From: JASFBA01 sp036172265
GTDB lineage: Bacteria; Chloroflexota; Chloroflexia; DTKN01
Direction: 5' to 3'
NCBI GenBank assembly: GCA_036172265.1
Contig: JASFBA010000084.1
Coordinates: forward strand, 21,031-85,030
Length of the DNA stretch: 64,000 nucleotides
The notes below the pieces were generated by a model. That model was not told where the DNA came from, made no database searches, and worked only from the letters and a program-made list of their open reading frames with translations. Made by a program: the position numbers and the translations under genes. This document shows, in pieces, positions 55,962-63,407 of the stretch. The stretch's first letter is position 1; each line of letters starts with the position of its first letter.

Positions 55962-57000
55962 CTCCGGCCTCGGTGAAGGTCGCCATCTCGTTCAGGATTT
56001 TACAGGCCGCCTCCACCAGTCCCATCGCCAGGACGGCGCCCGTGCCTTCGCCCAGCCGCATGTTCAGGTCCAGGAGCGGCACAAGTCCCAGGTGGTTCAG
56101 CATCGCTCGGTGGCCTCGTTCCACCGAGTTGTGCCCGGCGATGCAATAGGCCGTCACAGCGGGAGCGACGGCCGCCGCCACTAACGCCCCGGCGGTACAG
56201 ATGAACCCGTCCAGTATCACCGGAATGCGGTGGGCCGCCGCGCCCAGGACGATCCCCGCGATGACCCCGATTTCAAACCCGCCGACCTTCGCCAGCAGGT
56301 CCACGCCATCCTTCGGGTCCGGTCGGTTAACCCGCAGCGCCTGCTCCACCACGGCGATCTTGCGGGCCAGCCCTTCGTCGTCAACGCCCGTGCCTCGGCC
56401 GGTCACCTCTGCCGGGGGCAGGCCGGTGACGGCAGCGGTGATGGCTGCCGCTGGGGTCGTGTTGGCGATCCCCATATCCCCCGGCGCGACGATGTCCAGT
56501 CCCTGGGCCAATTCCTCCTCCACCAGCGCGATGCCGGTCTCCAGTGCCCGGATGGCCTGCTCGCGGGTCATCACCGGGCCCCGGGCAATGTTCTGGGTCC
56601 CGTAGCCAATTTTACGGATTTTCAGCGCAGGGTGGGGCTCCAAGTCGGCGGCGACGCCTGCGTCCACCACCACGACCCGCGCACCGACGTGGCGGGCCAG
56701 GACGTTGATGGCCGCGCCGCCCCGCAGGAAATTGTAGACCATTTGGGCGGTGACCTCCTGGGGGTACGCGCTCACGCCCTCCGCCGCCACACCATGGTCT
56801 CCTGCCACGACGATGACCGCCTTGTGGCGGATGACGGGCCGGGGATTGCCGGTGATCCCGGCAATCTGGACCGAGAGGTCCTCCAGCCGCCCCAGGCTTC
56901 CCTGGGGCTTGGTCAATCGGTCCTGGCGGGCCCTCGCGGCCTCCATCGCGGCTGCCGCTAGCGGCCCAATACGAGCGACAGCCTCTGGCAAAGATATCAT
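55945..57000 (-). CDS. cobT: Nicotinate-nucleotide--dimethylbenzimidazole phosphoribosyltransferase
   Basis: 351 residues. Strings RQDRLTKPQGSLGRLEDL (about 25-42), VVAGDHGVAAEGVSAYP, GDMGIANTTPAAAI and the catalytic region HLGLVPLLDLNMRLGEGTGA with Glu near 319. Activates the lower ligand by adding ribose phosphate. It is 20 bases after the decarboxylase-like gene. Confidence 0.95.
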   Translation of the reverse strand: MISLPEAVARIGPLAAAAMEAARARQDRLTKPQGSLGRLEDLSVQIAGITGNPRPVIRHKAVIVVAGDHGVAAEGVSAYPQEVTAQMVYNFLRGGAAINVLARHVGARVVVVDAGVAADLEPHPALKIRKIGYGTQNIARGPVMTREQAIRALETGIALVEEELAQGLDIVAPGDMGIANTTPAAAITAAVTGLPPAEVTGRGTGVDDEGLARKIAVVEQALRVNRPDPKDGVDLLAKVGGFEIGVIAGIVLGAAAHRIPVILDGFICTAGALVAAAVAPAVTAYCIAGHNSVERGHRAMLNHLGLVPLLDLNMRLGEGTGAVLAMGLVEAACKILNEMATFTEAGVAERL

Positions 57001-57020
57001 ATCAACCTCCTAAGGTAGGT

Positions 57021-58163
57021 TTAGAGATGGCAGTCCTTTGGGCCTCCGCAGACCCCCTCATCCTTCAGCCGTGACATAACCTCCACCAGTTGCCGGTTCT
57101 CCTCCAATCGGCGAGTCCCGATGCGGATATGGGCCAACAGGCCGAAGGAGCGGCAACTGCGAACCAGAATCCGCTGGCGCATCAGCAACTCCCGCGTCCT
57201 CTCCCCAGCTCCCGTCCGCACCAGGAAGAAATTCACAGTGGTGGGGAGGACAGGGTATCCCAACTCCGCAACAGCGGTCTGCAAGTCCTCCGCGAGGCGG
57301 CGCAGCCGGCGCCACATCTCCCGGTATTCCTCCAGGTGGTCCAGAGCGGCCAATCCTGCCGCCTGGGCGGCCGCGTTGACGCTCCATGGCGGCTGTGCCC
57401 GGCGCAGGGCCCGAATTCCCTCTTCGGCTCCCAGCACATATCCCAGCCGCAATCCTGCCAGGGCGAAGTCTTTGGTCATGGAACGTAGAATGAGCAGATG
57501 CCCGCTTTCCAGAAAAGGGACGGAATCCCACGGTGCGCTTGCGAAATTCACATACGCCTCATCCACAACCAGCAGACTTCCCACCGTCTGGCAGGCCGTT
57601 AGAATGGAGAGAACGGCCTCCCTGCTCAGGTAGACCCCGGTGGGGTTGTTGGGGTTGCAGAGCCAGACCAGGCGGGGATAGTGAGCGCAAATCCATTCGG
57701 CGATTTCCCCTGCGTCGGGGTGGAACCGCTGCTCCTCCGGGGCGGAGAGGACATAAACCCCCGCCCCCATCAGCATGGAGGCCACCCGGTACTCCCCGAA
57801 TGTCGGGCCGACGATCAGGACGGCATCGCCGGGGTCCAGATAGGCCAGGGCGACCAGCCAGATCGCTTGCGCGGTGCCGTTGGTCACCAGGACCTGGGCC
57901 GGGGGAAGGCCGCAGAGTGCGGCCAATCGCTCCCGGAGAAGGCCCGCTTCCGGGTCGGGATACCGGGAGATGTTCACGCGCGTCAGCGCTTCCTGCACTG
58001 CCGGGTGGGGGCCGAAGGGGTTGGAATTGACGCTGAAATCCAGCACTTCGTCCGGGGTGATCCCTTCGGCCCGCAAGCGGGCGTAATCCAGGCCACCGTG
58101 CTCATCTGGGAGCAGTTCACGAACAACCGGACGGGGTAAGAGGGGTGGATCGTTTATGTTCAA
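57021..58163 (-). CDS. cobD: L-threonine-O-3-phosphate decarboxylase-like aminotransferase
   Basis: 380 residues, PLP fold type I of the HisC/CobD type: LDFSVNSNPFGPHP, VTNGTAQAIWLVAL, WLCNPNNPTGVYLS, LVVDEAYVNF and the PLP Lys in RSMTKDFALAGLRLGY (about 230-245). Makes (R)-1-amino-2-propanol phosphate, the linker of the nucleotide loop. Assigned by neighbours (cbiB, cobT); the same fold also serves histidinol-phosphate aminotransferase. A C-terminal tail CGGPKDCHL carries two Cys and a His, possibly metal-binding. Confidence 0.88.
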   Translation of the reverse strand: MNINDPPLLPRPVVRELLPDEHGGLDYARLRAEGITPDEVLDFSVNSNPFGPHPAVQEALTRVNISRYPDPEAGLLRERLAALCGLPPAQVLVTNGTAQAIWLVALAYLDPGDAVLIVGPTFGEYRVASMLMGAGVYVLSAPEEQRFHPDAGEIAEWICAHYPRLVWLCNPNNPTGVYLSREAVLSILTACQTVGSLLVVDEAYVNFASAPWDSVPFLESGHLLILRSMTKDFALAGLRLGYVLGAEEGIRALRRAQPPWSVNAAAQAAGLAALDHLEEYREMWRRLRRLAEDLQTAVAELGYPVLPTTVNFFLVRTGAGERTRELLMRQRILVRSCRSFGLLAHIRIGTRRLEENRQLVEVMSRLKDEGVCGGPKDCHL

Positions 58164-58176
58164 ATTATCCTCCCGG

Positions 58177-58260
58177 ACCGTTCGTAGTGAGCGACGCAGC
58201 GAAGCGGAGTCGCGTCTAACGGCACTCCGCTGCGCTTCGTGCCTGACTACGAACGGTGCC
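58177..58260. repeat. Long hairpin between cbiB and cobD
   Basis: Outer arms ACCGTTCGTAGT and ACTACGAACGGT (12 bp), inner arms from AGCGAAGCGGAGT and ACTCCGCTGCGCT. Two more CTACGAAC/GTACGAAC copies follow (58267-58290). Confidence 0.6.
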
Positions 58261-58283
58261 CTGAGTACGAACGGCGGGCCTGA

Positions 58284-59204
58284 CTACGAACCGAGGATCC
58301 ATACCAGCAGGAGAATGCCCCCCACCACTAACACCGTTGTCCATCGGACCACCCGGAGCGCGCGCCGGATAGTCTGCGTATCTCGCGGGCCATCCCCTCC
58401 TTCCAGCCGGTAGTGCCCCACCTTCTCCAGGGTGACGCCCAATGCGCCGGCCATCGCGGCCATCGTCCAGCCGGCGTTGGGGCTCGCGGTCCGGGGGTGC
58501 TGGCCCCACATCGCGCGCCAGGCCCCGCGCGGGTCTTCTCCGGCCAGCGCCGCCCCGACAACGATGAGCAGGGCGGTCAGCCGGGCGGGGAGCCAGTTCA
58601 GGGCATCGTCAGCCCGGGCCGCAAATTTGCCGAGGTACTCCTTCTCTGGCGTGCGGTGGCCCCACAGAGAGTCGGCGGTATTGCAGAACCGGTAGGCCCA
58701 CGCGCCGGGAAGCCCCAGAAGGGCAAAGTAGAAGAGGGGCCCCGTCAGCCCGTCGGTGAGGTTCTCCGCCAGCGACTCCACCGTTGCGGAGACGACCAGC
58801 GGCGCCGGAAGGTCCGCCGTCTCCCGCCCGACCAGGTGCCAGCGGACTACTCGGCGGGCCTCCGGCAGGTCTCCTCGTTCCAGTGCTTCCTGCACCTCCG
58901 CCCCGGCCCACAGGAGGGCGCGGATGGCGAAGGTCACCTTCAGTAGGGGGATGCTCCAGAGCCAGAACAGGGGGAGCGAAGCGCGGGAGAGGAACCACAT
59001 CGGGAGCGCAAAGAGGGCCGCGCCCAGCAGGACGGCGGCCATCCCGAAGAGGAACTGCCAGGCCCGGCCCGCTCGGGGCCGCCACCGCCACCACCCATCC
59101 AGCCAGCGGCCCATCCAGGTGACCGGGTGGAAGGTACCCTGCGGCTCCCCCAGCGCAAAGTCCAGGGCGACTGCTCCCAGAAGTGTCAGGATTGCCTCAG
59201 CCAA
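58284..59204 (-). CDS. cbiB: Adenosylcobinamide-phosphate synthase
   Basis: 306 residues with four or five membrane segments. Start MAEAILTLLGAVALDFALGE, HPVTWMGRWLDGW, DLPAPLVVSATVESLAENLTDG (about 135-156; the conserved ENxxDG motif) and RFCNTADSLWGHRTPEKEY. Attaches the aminopropanol phosphate arm to adenosylcobyric acid. Also called cobD in some species. Overlaps the PP-loop ATPase gene by 8 bases. Confidence 0.94.
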   Translation of the reverse strand: MAEAILTLLGAVALDFALGEPQGTFHPVTWMGRWLDGWWRWRPRAGRAWQFLFGMAAVLLGAALFALPMWFLSRASLPLFWLWSIPLLKVTFAIRALLWAGAEVQEALERGDLPEARRVVRWHLVGRETADLPAPLVVSATVESLAENLTDGLTGPLFYFALLGLPGAWAYRFCNTADSLWGHRTPEKEYLGKFAARADDALNWLPARLTALLIVVGAALAGEDPRGAWRAMWGQHPRTASPNAGWTMAAMAGALGVTLEKVGHYRLEGGDGPRDTQTIRRALRVVRWTTVLVVGGILLLVWILGS

Positions 59205-59865
59205 CCCTGCCCTCCAGCCGCGCCGTGAGGTTCAGGAACCAGACGCCGTCGTGCTCGCGGACGGCCGGAGCGCCCGGGGGGATTTCCACCCGCAGCGGAC
59301 GCCGGAAAAGGGGCCCGTCGGTGACCAGGGTGTGATACTCGCCTTGCTCTCCGCAGGGATGAGCCCCGCGCGCCACCATCTCGGCGACCAGTTCCCGGCC
59401 CAGGGGACGCCCCAGGAAGGCGGGGTCCAGCCGGGTCGCGACGACCAGGGCCTGAAAGCCAGCCCCCCAGAACTCCTCCAGCAGGGCCCAGGGGTCGGCC
59501 TTCCAGAGGGGGAGGAGGGGCTGCAGGCCCACTTCTCCACAGACCCGCTCCACCCACTCCCGGTGTCCCTCCAGGTCCATATCCCCGAAGACGCCGCCTT
59601 CTATCTCCGAAGCCTTCAGCGTTCGCAGCGCGTCTTTGAAGTGGGCCTCATACTCCTCCCAGGAGGTGTAGACCTGGGCCAGGGGAAGGCCCATCGCGCG
59701 GGCCTGGAGGGCGACAACCTCAGCAGGGAACCCGTGGGAGCGGACGCGGCTTCCGTCCTCGGCGGCGCAGTTGAGCAGGCAGACCAGTCGGTGGCCCTGC
59801 CGCTGGGCCCGGTAGGCTGCCAGCGCGCTATCTTTTCCACCGCTCCAGGAGATGAGGAGGTTCAA
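59197..59865 (-). CDS. PP-loop ATPase related to diphthine--ammonia ligase
   Basis: 222 residues. N-terminal PP-loop MNLLISWSGGKDSALAAYR; then GVFGDMDLEGHREWVERVC and GEYHTLVTDGPLF, the pattern of the ATP_bind_4 family (Dph6/MJ0570-like). Bacteria do not make diphthamide, so the role differs. Being inside the B12 operon, tightly spaced to cbiB, it may act on a corrinoid amide side chain; this is inferred. Confidence 0.88.
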   Translation of the reverse strand: MNLLISWSGGKDSALAAYRAQRQGHRLVCLLNCAAEDGSRVRSHGFPAEVVALQARAMGLPLAQVYTSWEEYEAHFKDALRTLKASEIEGGVFGDMDLEGHREWVERVCGEVGLQPLLPLWKADPWALLEEFWGAGFQALVVATRLDPAFLGRPLGRELVAEMVARGAHPCGEQGEYHTLVTDGPLFRRPLRVEIPPGAPAVREHDGVWFLNLTARLEGRVG

Positions 59866-59925
59866 GGAAAATCCACGTTCATCTGCGTTTATCTACGTCC
59901 TATTCCAAAGATAACCACAACGCCT

Positions 59926-60750
59926 TCAAGATGTTCTCCATGCCGTCCGTCCTCCGGGTGATTCACCCTGGCCGATTCTGGGCAGGATGGCCGGACGTCC
60001 CTCATCGTCGGGTCGGGGGAAAACTGCGATGGCGTCCCCATAGATCGCGGTCAGCCGCTCCCGGCGCAACACCTCCTTCGGGTCGCCCAGGGCCGCCAGG
60101 AACCCGTCCACCAGCAACGCCAGCCGGTCGGCGAAGGTCGCTGCCAGGTTCATATCGTGCAGGACGACCAGGACGGCGATGCCGCGCTCCATTGCCATCC
60201 GGCGGATCAGGGAGAGGACCGCGACCTGGTGGTGGATGTCCAGATGGGTCGTCGGCTCGTCCAGAAAGAGACAGCGGGGTTCCTGGGCCAGGGCGCGGGC
60301 CAGGAGGACCCGTTGTCGCTCCCCGCCGGAGAGTTCGCCGATCAGCCGCTCCGAAAGATCCGCCATACCCACCCATTCCAGCGCGCGGCGGACGGCGGCC
60401 CGATCTCCCTGACGGGGGACTCCCAGAAAGCCCAGATACGGCGTCCGTCCCAGCATTACGCTCTCCCAGACGGTGAAGGTAGATGGGATGGAGGCGCCCT
60501 GGGGCACCAGCGCGACCCATCGGGCCAGTTCACGCGAGGGCCAACGGGCCGGCGGACGCCCAAAGAGCCGCACCGTCCCTCTATCGGGCCGGAGGAATCC
60601 CGCTGCCAGCCGGATCAGTGTGGATTTCCCGGCCCCGTTGGGACCGATGAGCCCCAGTACCTCCCCGGGCATCAACCGGAACGACACCCCCTGCAGAACG
60701 GCCCGCCCGTCATAAGCAAAGGTCAGATTCTCTATTTCCAGTGGTATCAT
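59926..60750 (-). CDS. btuD: Vitamin B12 ABC transporter ATPase
   Basis: 274 residues. Walker A GLIGPNGAGKSTLIRLA (about 34-50), signature ELSGGERQRVLLARAL, Walker B CLFLDEPTTHLDIHHQ, His switch VVLHDMNLAA. Energises corrinoid uptake with the permease upstream. FecE/BtuD-type, so iron-siderophore import would be possible without the context. GGAGGTGAGT precedes the ATG. A 32-base gap separates it from btuC. Confidence 0.92.
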   Translation of the reverse strand: MIPLEIENLTFAYDGRAVLQGVSFRLMPGEVLGLIGPNGAGKSTLIRLAAGFLRPDRGTVRLFGRPPARWPSRELARWVALVPQGASIPSTFTVWESVMLGRTPYLGFLGVPRQGDRAAVRRALEWVGMADLSERLIGELSGGERQRVLLARALAQEPRCLFLDEPTTHLDIHHQVAVLSLIRRMAMERGIAVLVVLHDMNLAATFADRLALLVDGFLAALGDPKEVLRRERLTAIYGDAIAVFPRPDDEGRPAILPRIGQGESPGGRTAWRTS

Positions 60751-60782
60751 ACTCACCTCCGGGTTGCAGGGAGCAGGGCGCG

Positions 60783-61889
60783 CTAAAACACCTCCCGCTT
60801 CTGCCGCCGTAGCAGATACAGGAAGAACGGCGCGCCGGCAACGGCTGTCACCACCCCCAGGGGCAATTCCCGGGGGGAGAAGAGGGTGCGGGCCGCACTG
60901 TCGGCCAGGATGACCCCCACCGCGCCCAGGATGCCGCTCATCGGGAGCAGGAATCGGTGGTCCGGCCCCCAGATGAGCCGGACGATGTGGGGGATAATCA
61001 GCCCCACGAAGCCGACCGTCCCGCTGACCGAGACGGCGGCGGCGGTAGCGAGGGAGACCGCCAGAATGAGGAGCCCCTTGGTCCGCTCCACTGCCACCCC
61101 CAGCGACTGGGCCTGCTCCTCGTCCAGTTGGAGCACGTTCAGGCTGTGAGCGTGCCAGGCGATGACGGCCAGCCCTCCCAGGACGTAGGGGAGGACCGTC
61201 CGGACCTTCTCCCAGTCGGCCAGCGCCAGACTCCCCATCAGCCAGCCCAGAACGTGCATAGCCCGGAACGCGTCCTGCATACTGAATACCAGGAGGACGG
61301 TGGCCGCCGAGAGGAGGGCGTTGACGGCCACCCCGGCCAGGATGAGGGTGGTGATGGGGGTCCGTCCGCCGACCCGGGCCAGGGAGTAAATGACGGCTGT
61401 TGCCAGGAGGGCGCCCACGAAGGCCGCCAGCGAGACGCCGTTCCACCCGCCCCTGCCCAGCCGCCAGATGAAGGCGATGGCCAATGTGGCTCCCAGGGAC
61501 GCGCCGGAGGAGACACCGATCAGGTACGGCTCCGCCAGCGGATTCCGGAAGAGGGCCTGGTAGACCGCCCCGGCGATGGCCAGGGTCATCCCGACCAGAC
61601 CTGCCAGCACCACTCGGGGGACACGGATTTGAAGCAGGATGGTCTCCCAGGCGGAAGGCCAGTTTGTCGGCCCGGTCGTTGCTCCCCATTGATGCCCAAT
61701 GATGCGGAGGACGGCGCCCGGCGGGATAGAGACGGCTCCCCAGGCGACGCCCAGCGTTGCTGTGACTATCAGCAACCCGATGCCCGGGACCAGGAAGAGC
61801 CAGCGCCTCCGGCGGAACAGGTTGAGGTGACAGTCACCTTCAAGGTGACTGTCACCTGATGAGGGTTTACAACTATGGCTGGAACGCAT
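60783..61889 (-). CDS. btuC: Vitamin B12 ABC transporter permease
   Basis: About 368 residues from the ATG at 61889. FecCD-family permease with about ten helices: WLFLVPGIGLLIVTATLGVAW, RLPRVVLAGLVGMTLA-like, GVSSGASLGATLAIAF, GRTPITTLILAGVAVNAL and GTVGFVGLIIPHIVRL. The first 25 residues (encoded across the 33-base palindrome at 61825-61857) are probably not native, so the true start may be nearer 61815. The ATG is inside the end of btuF, overlapping 17 bases, with no clear ribosome site. Confidence 0.9.
   Translation of the reverse strand: MRSSHSCKPSSGDSHLEGDCHLNLFRRRRWLFLVPGIGLLIVTATLGVAWGAVSIPPGAVLRIIGHQWGATTGPTNWPSAWETILLQIRVPRVVLAGLVGMTLAIAGAVYQALFRNPLAEPYLIGVSSGASLGATLAIAFIWRLGRGGWNGVSLAAFVGALLATAVIYSLARVGGRTPITTLILAGVAVNALLSAATVLLVFSMQDAFRAMHVLGWLMGSLALADWEKVRTVLPYVLGGLAVIAWHAHSLNVLQLDEEQAQSLGVAVERTKGLLILAVSLATAAAVSVSGTVGFVGLIIPHIVRLIWGPDHRFLLPMSGILGAVGVILADSAARTLFSPRELPLGVVTAVAGAPFFLYLLRRQKREVF
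61825..61857. repeat. Perfect 33-base palindrome at the btuF-btuC junction
   Basis: Two 16-base arms, each itself containing GGTGACAGTCACC-type symmetry, around one central base. It lies in the 5' end of btuC and would fold strongly in the mRNA. Confidence 0.85.
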
Positions 61890-62868
61890 CGGGATGGAGG
61901 GCCCGAGCGATCAGTTCCAGGGCGTCCACCACGCGCGGGCCGGGTCGGCTGACGATGTCGGTCTGCTCCTGGGTCAGTTCCACGATGCGCCCGTTGACCA
62001 CGGCGGAGATCTTCTCCCAGCCGGGGCGGGCCTTCACCGTCTCCGCCGACTCGCCCCAGGGGTGGTCGGCCAGGAAGATGACCTCCGGGTCGGCGGCGAC
62101 GATGGCCTCAGCGGTCAACTGGACCCAGGCCATCTCGGCATTGGCCGCGATGTTCTCCCCACCGGCCCGTTCAATCAGGTCCTGGACAAAAGAACCCGGG
62201 CCGACTGTCCAGAAAGTGGGGTCCAGTTCCCAGTAGACCCGGGGCCGGGGTCGGTCCTTCACCGCTTGGGCGATTTTATCTGCCCGCTCCTGCATCTGGA
62301 CCGTCAGGTCCTCTGCGGCCTTCTCCGCGTTCGTGACCTTCCCGACCAGCCGGATGCTCTCCAGGACGCCCGGGAAGTCGTGGGCGTCAATAACCAGCAC
62401 CGGAAGCCCCAATTTCTCCAGTTCTGGCAGCACCTGGGCCATATGGATGCTGGCGGCCAGCACCAGATCGGGCTGGACCTCCAGCAGTTTTTCCATATTG
62501 ACGTCGGAGAAGCCGCCGACTTTGGGCTTTTCTGTCGCCTCGGGCGGATAGTTGCAGAACTCGGTGACGCCCGCAACCCGCTCTCCCAGGTTCAGCGCGA
62601 AGAGGATCTCCGTGATAGAGGGGGCCAGGGAGACGATGCGCTGGGGTTCGGCGGGAATCTTCACCTCCCGCCCGGCCATATCAGTGACGGTCATCGGGTA
62701 GGGGGGTGGGGTTGGCGTCGGCGTGGGTGGAACAGGGGTCGGCGTAGCGGTGGGCGGTAAAGGTGTGGGCGTGGGTGGCAGAGGCGTCGGCGTGGGGCGG
62801 CAAGCCGCCAGCCCCAGTATCAGGGCCAGGGTCAGCCCCAGGGTAATGAGATGACGGATGCCTTTCAT
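61873..62868 (-). CDS. btuF: Vitamin B12 ABC transporter substrate-binding lipoprotein
   Basis: 331 residues. Lipobox signal ITLGLTLALILGLAAC (Cys at about 23), a Thr/Pro-rich linker (about 25-57), then the periplasmic-binding fold of the BtuF/FecB type: VTDMAGREVKIPAEPQRIVS, SLAPSITEILFALNLGERV, VTEFCNYPPEA. Captures corrinoid outside the membrane. ATG at 62868 is preferred: AGGAGGTC lies upstream and the signal peptide begins there. Longer reading from 63039 crosses the riboswitch terminators. Confidence 0.92.
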   Translation of the reverse strand: MKGIRHLITLGLTLALILGLAACRPTPTPLPPTPTPLPPTATPTPVPPTPTPTPPPYPMTVTDMAGREVKIPAEPQRIVSLAPSITEILFALNLGERVAGVTEFCNYPPEATEKPKVGGFSDVNMEKLLEVQPDLVLAASIHMAQVLPELEKLGLPVLVIDAHDFPGVLESIRLVGKVTNAEKAAEDLTVQMQERADKIAQAVKDRPRPRVYWELDPTFWTVGPGSFVQDLIERAGGENIAANAEMAWVQLTAEAIVAADPEVIFLADHPWGESAETVKARPGWEKISAVVNGRIVELTQEQTDIVSRPGPRVVDALELIARALHPDAFQP

Positions 62869-62941
62869 CAGAGACCTCCTTTGGAATGGGATGTTGGGAG
62901 TGAAACAGGGTGTGGAACCAGCGAGGGAAAGAGGGGAAAAC

Positions 62942-62973
62942 AAAAAATTCCCCCTCCGAGGCATGGGGGGAAT
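62942..62973 (-). terminator. Second attenuator hairpin before btuF
   Basis: ATTCCCCC/GGGGGAAT (62973-62966 with 62954-62947), 11-base loop, followed by TTTTTT. It stands behind the first terminator, with shared bases, so the pair form a tandem. Confidence 0.7.
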
Positions 62974-63001
62974 AAAAATCCCCTTGTCATCCGACAAGGG
63001 G
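62971..63001 (-). terminator. First attenuator hairpin of the B12 leader
   Basis: CCCCTTGTC/GACAAGGGG, a 9-bp stem with a 4-base loop (63001-62993 with 62988-62980), followed on the minus strand by ATTTTTATT. Likely the expression platform of the cobalamin riboswitch. Confidence 0.82.
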
Positions 63002-63057
63002 TATGGGACCGGGTTCAATCCTCCGAACCGCAGTTCCATTCCCCTGTCCTCGCAGGT

Positions 63058-63255
63058 TCCTGGAACGACGGTGAGGCAGGCGACCTGGCTCTCCCGGCCC
63101 GGATGCGGCCTCCGGCCCCGGCCTTTCGTGCATCCGGGAACGGGATTACAGTTGCGGGACAGCGCCGGAATCTCCGTCCGAAGGGGCCTCTGGACGGACC
63201 ACCGGACTTCCCCTATTAAGCCCTGCCTTTCGGCGCGGGCACCTCACCGGGGTTC
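63058..63255 (-). ncRNA. Cobalamin riboswitch
   Basis: Read on the minus strand it has the conserved core in order: GGTGAGGTGCCCGCG, AATAGGGGAAGTCCGGTG, GCTGTCCCGCAACTGTAA, and the B12 box GAGCCAGGTCGCCTGCC (63091-63075). It is followed by tandem terminators and btuF, and preceded by a strong promoter. When adenosylcobalamin binds, the leader should terminate early, shutting off uptake and salvage. Confidence 0.95.
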
Positions 63256-63270
63256 ATCAATTGTGGTAAA

Positions 63271-63299
63271 AGTATACCACGAATTGAGGGAATTGGCAA
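63271..63299 (-). promoter_or_regulatory. Promoter of the B12 locus
   Basis: Minus-strand TTGCCA (63299-63294), 17 bases ending TGG, TATACT (63276-63271). The -10 region is also part of a palindrome GTGGTA...TACCAC (63263-63280), and TTGTGGTAAA occurs again at 63310-63319, so an additional operator is possible. Confidence 0.78.
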
Positions 63300-63407
63300 G
63301 TGAGGGAATTTGTGGTAAATTCAGTATCAGTTACGGACCTGCCCCCGATGTGGCCAGCCCTCTCGGTCTGAGAGACATTTCTTTGTCATCATAAGGAGGA
63401 ACAAACT

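Noticed and set aside
62869..63039. N-terminal extension of btuF
   Set aside because: It would be translated across the riboswitch terminators; the signal peptide and AGGAGG start at 62868.
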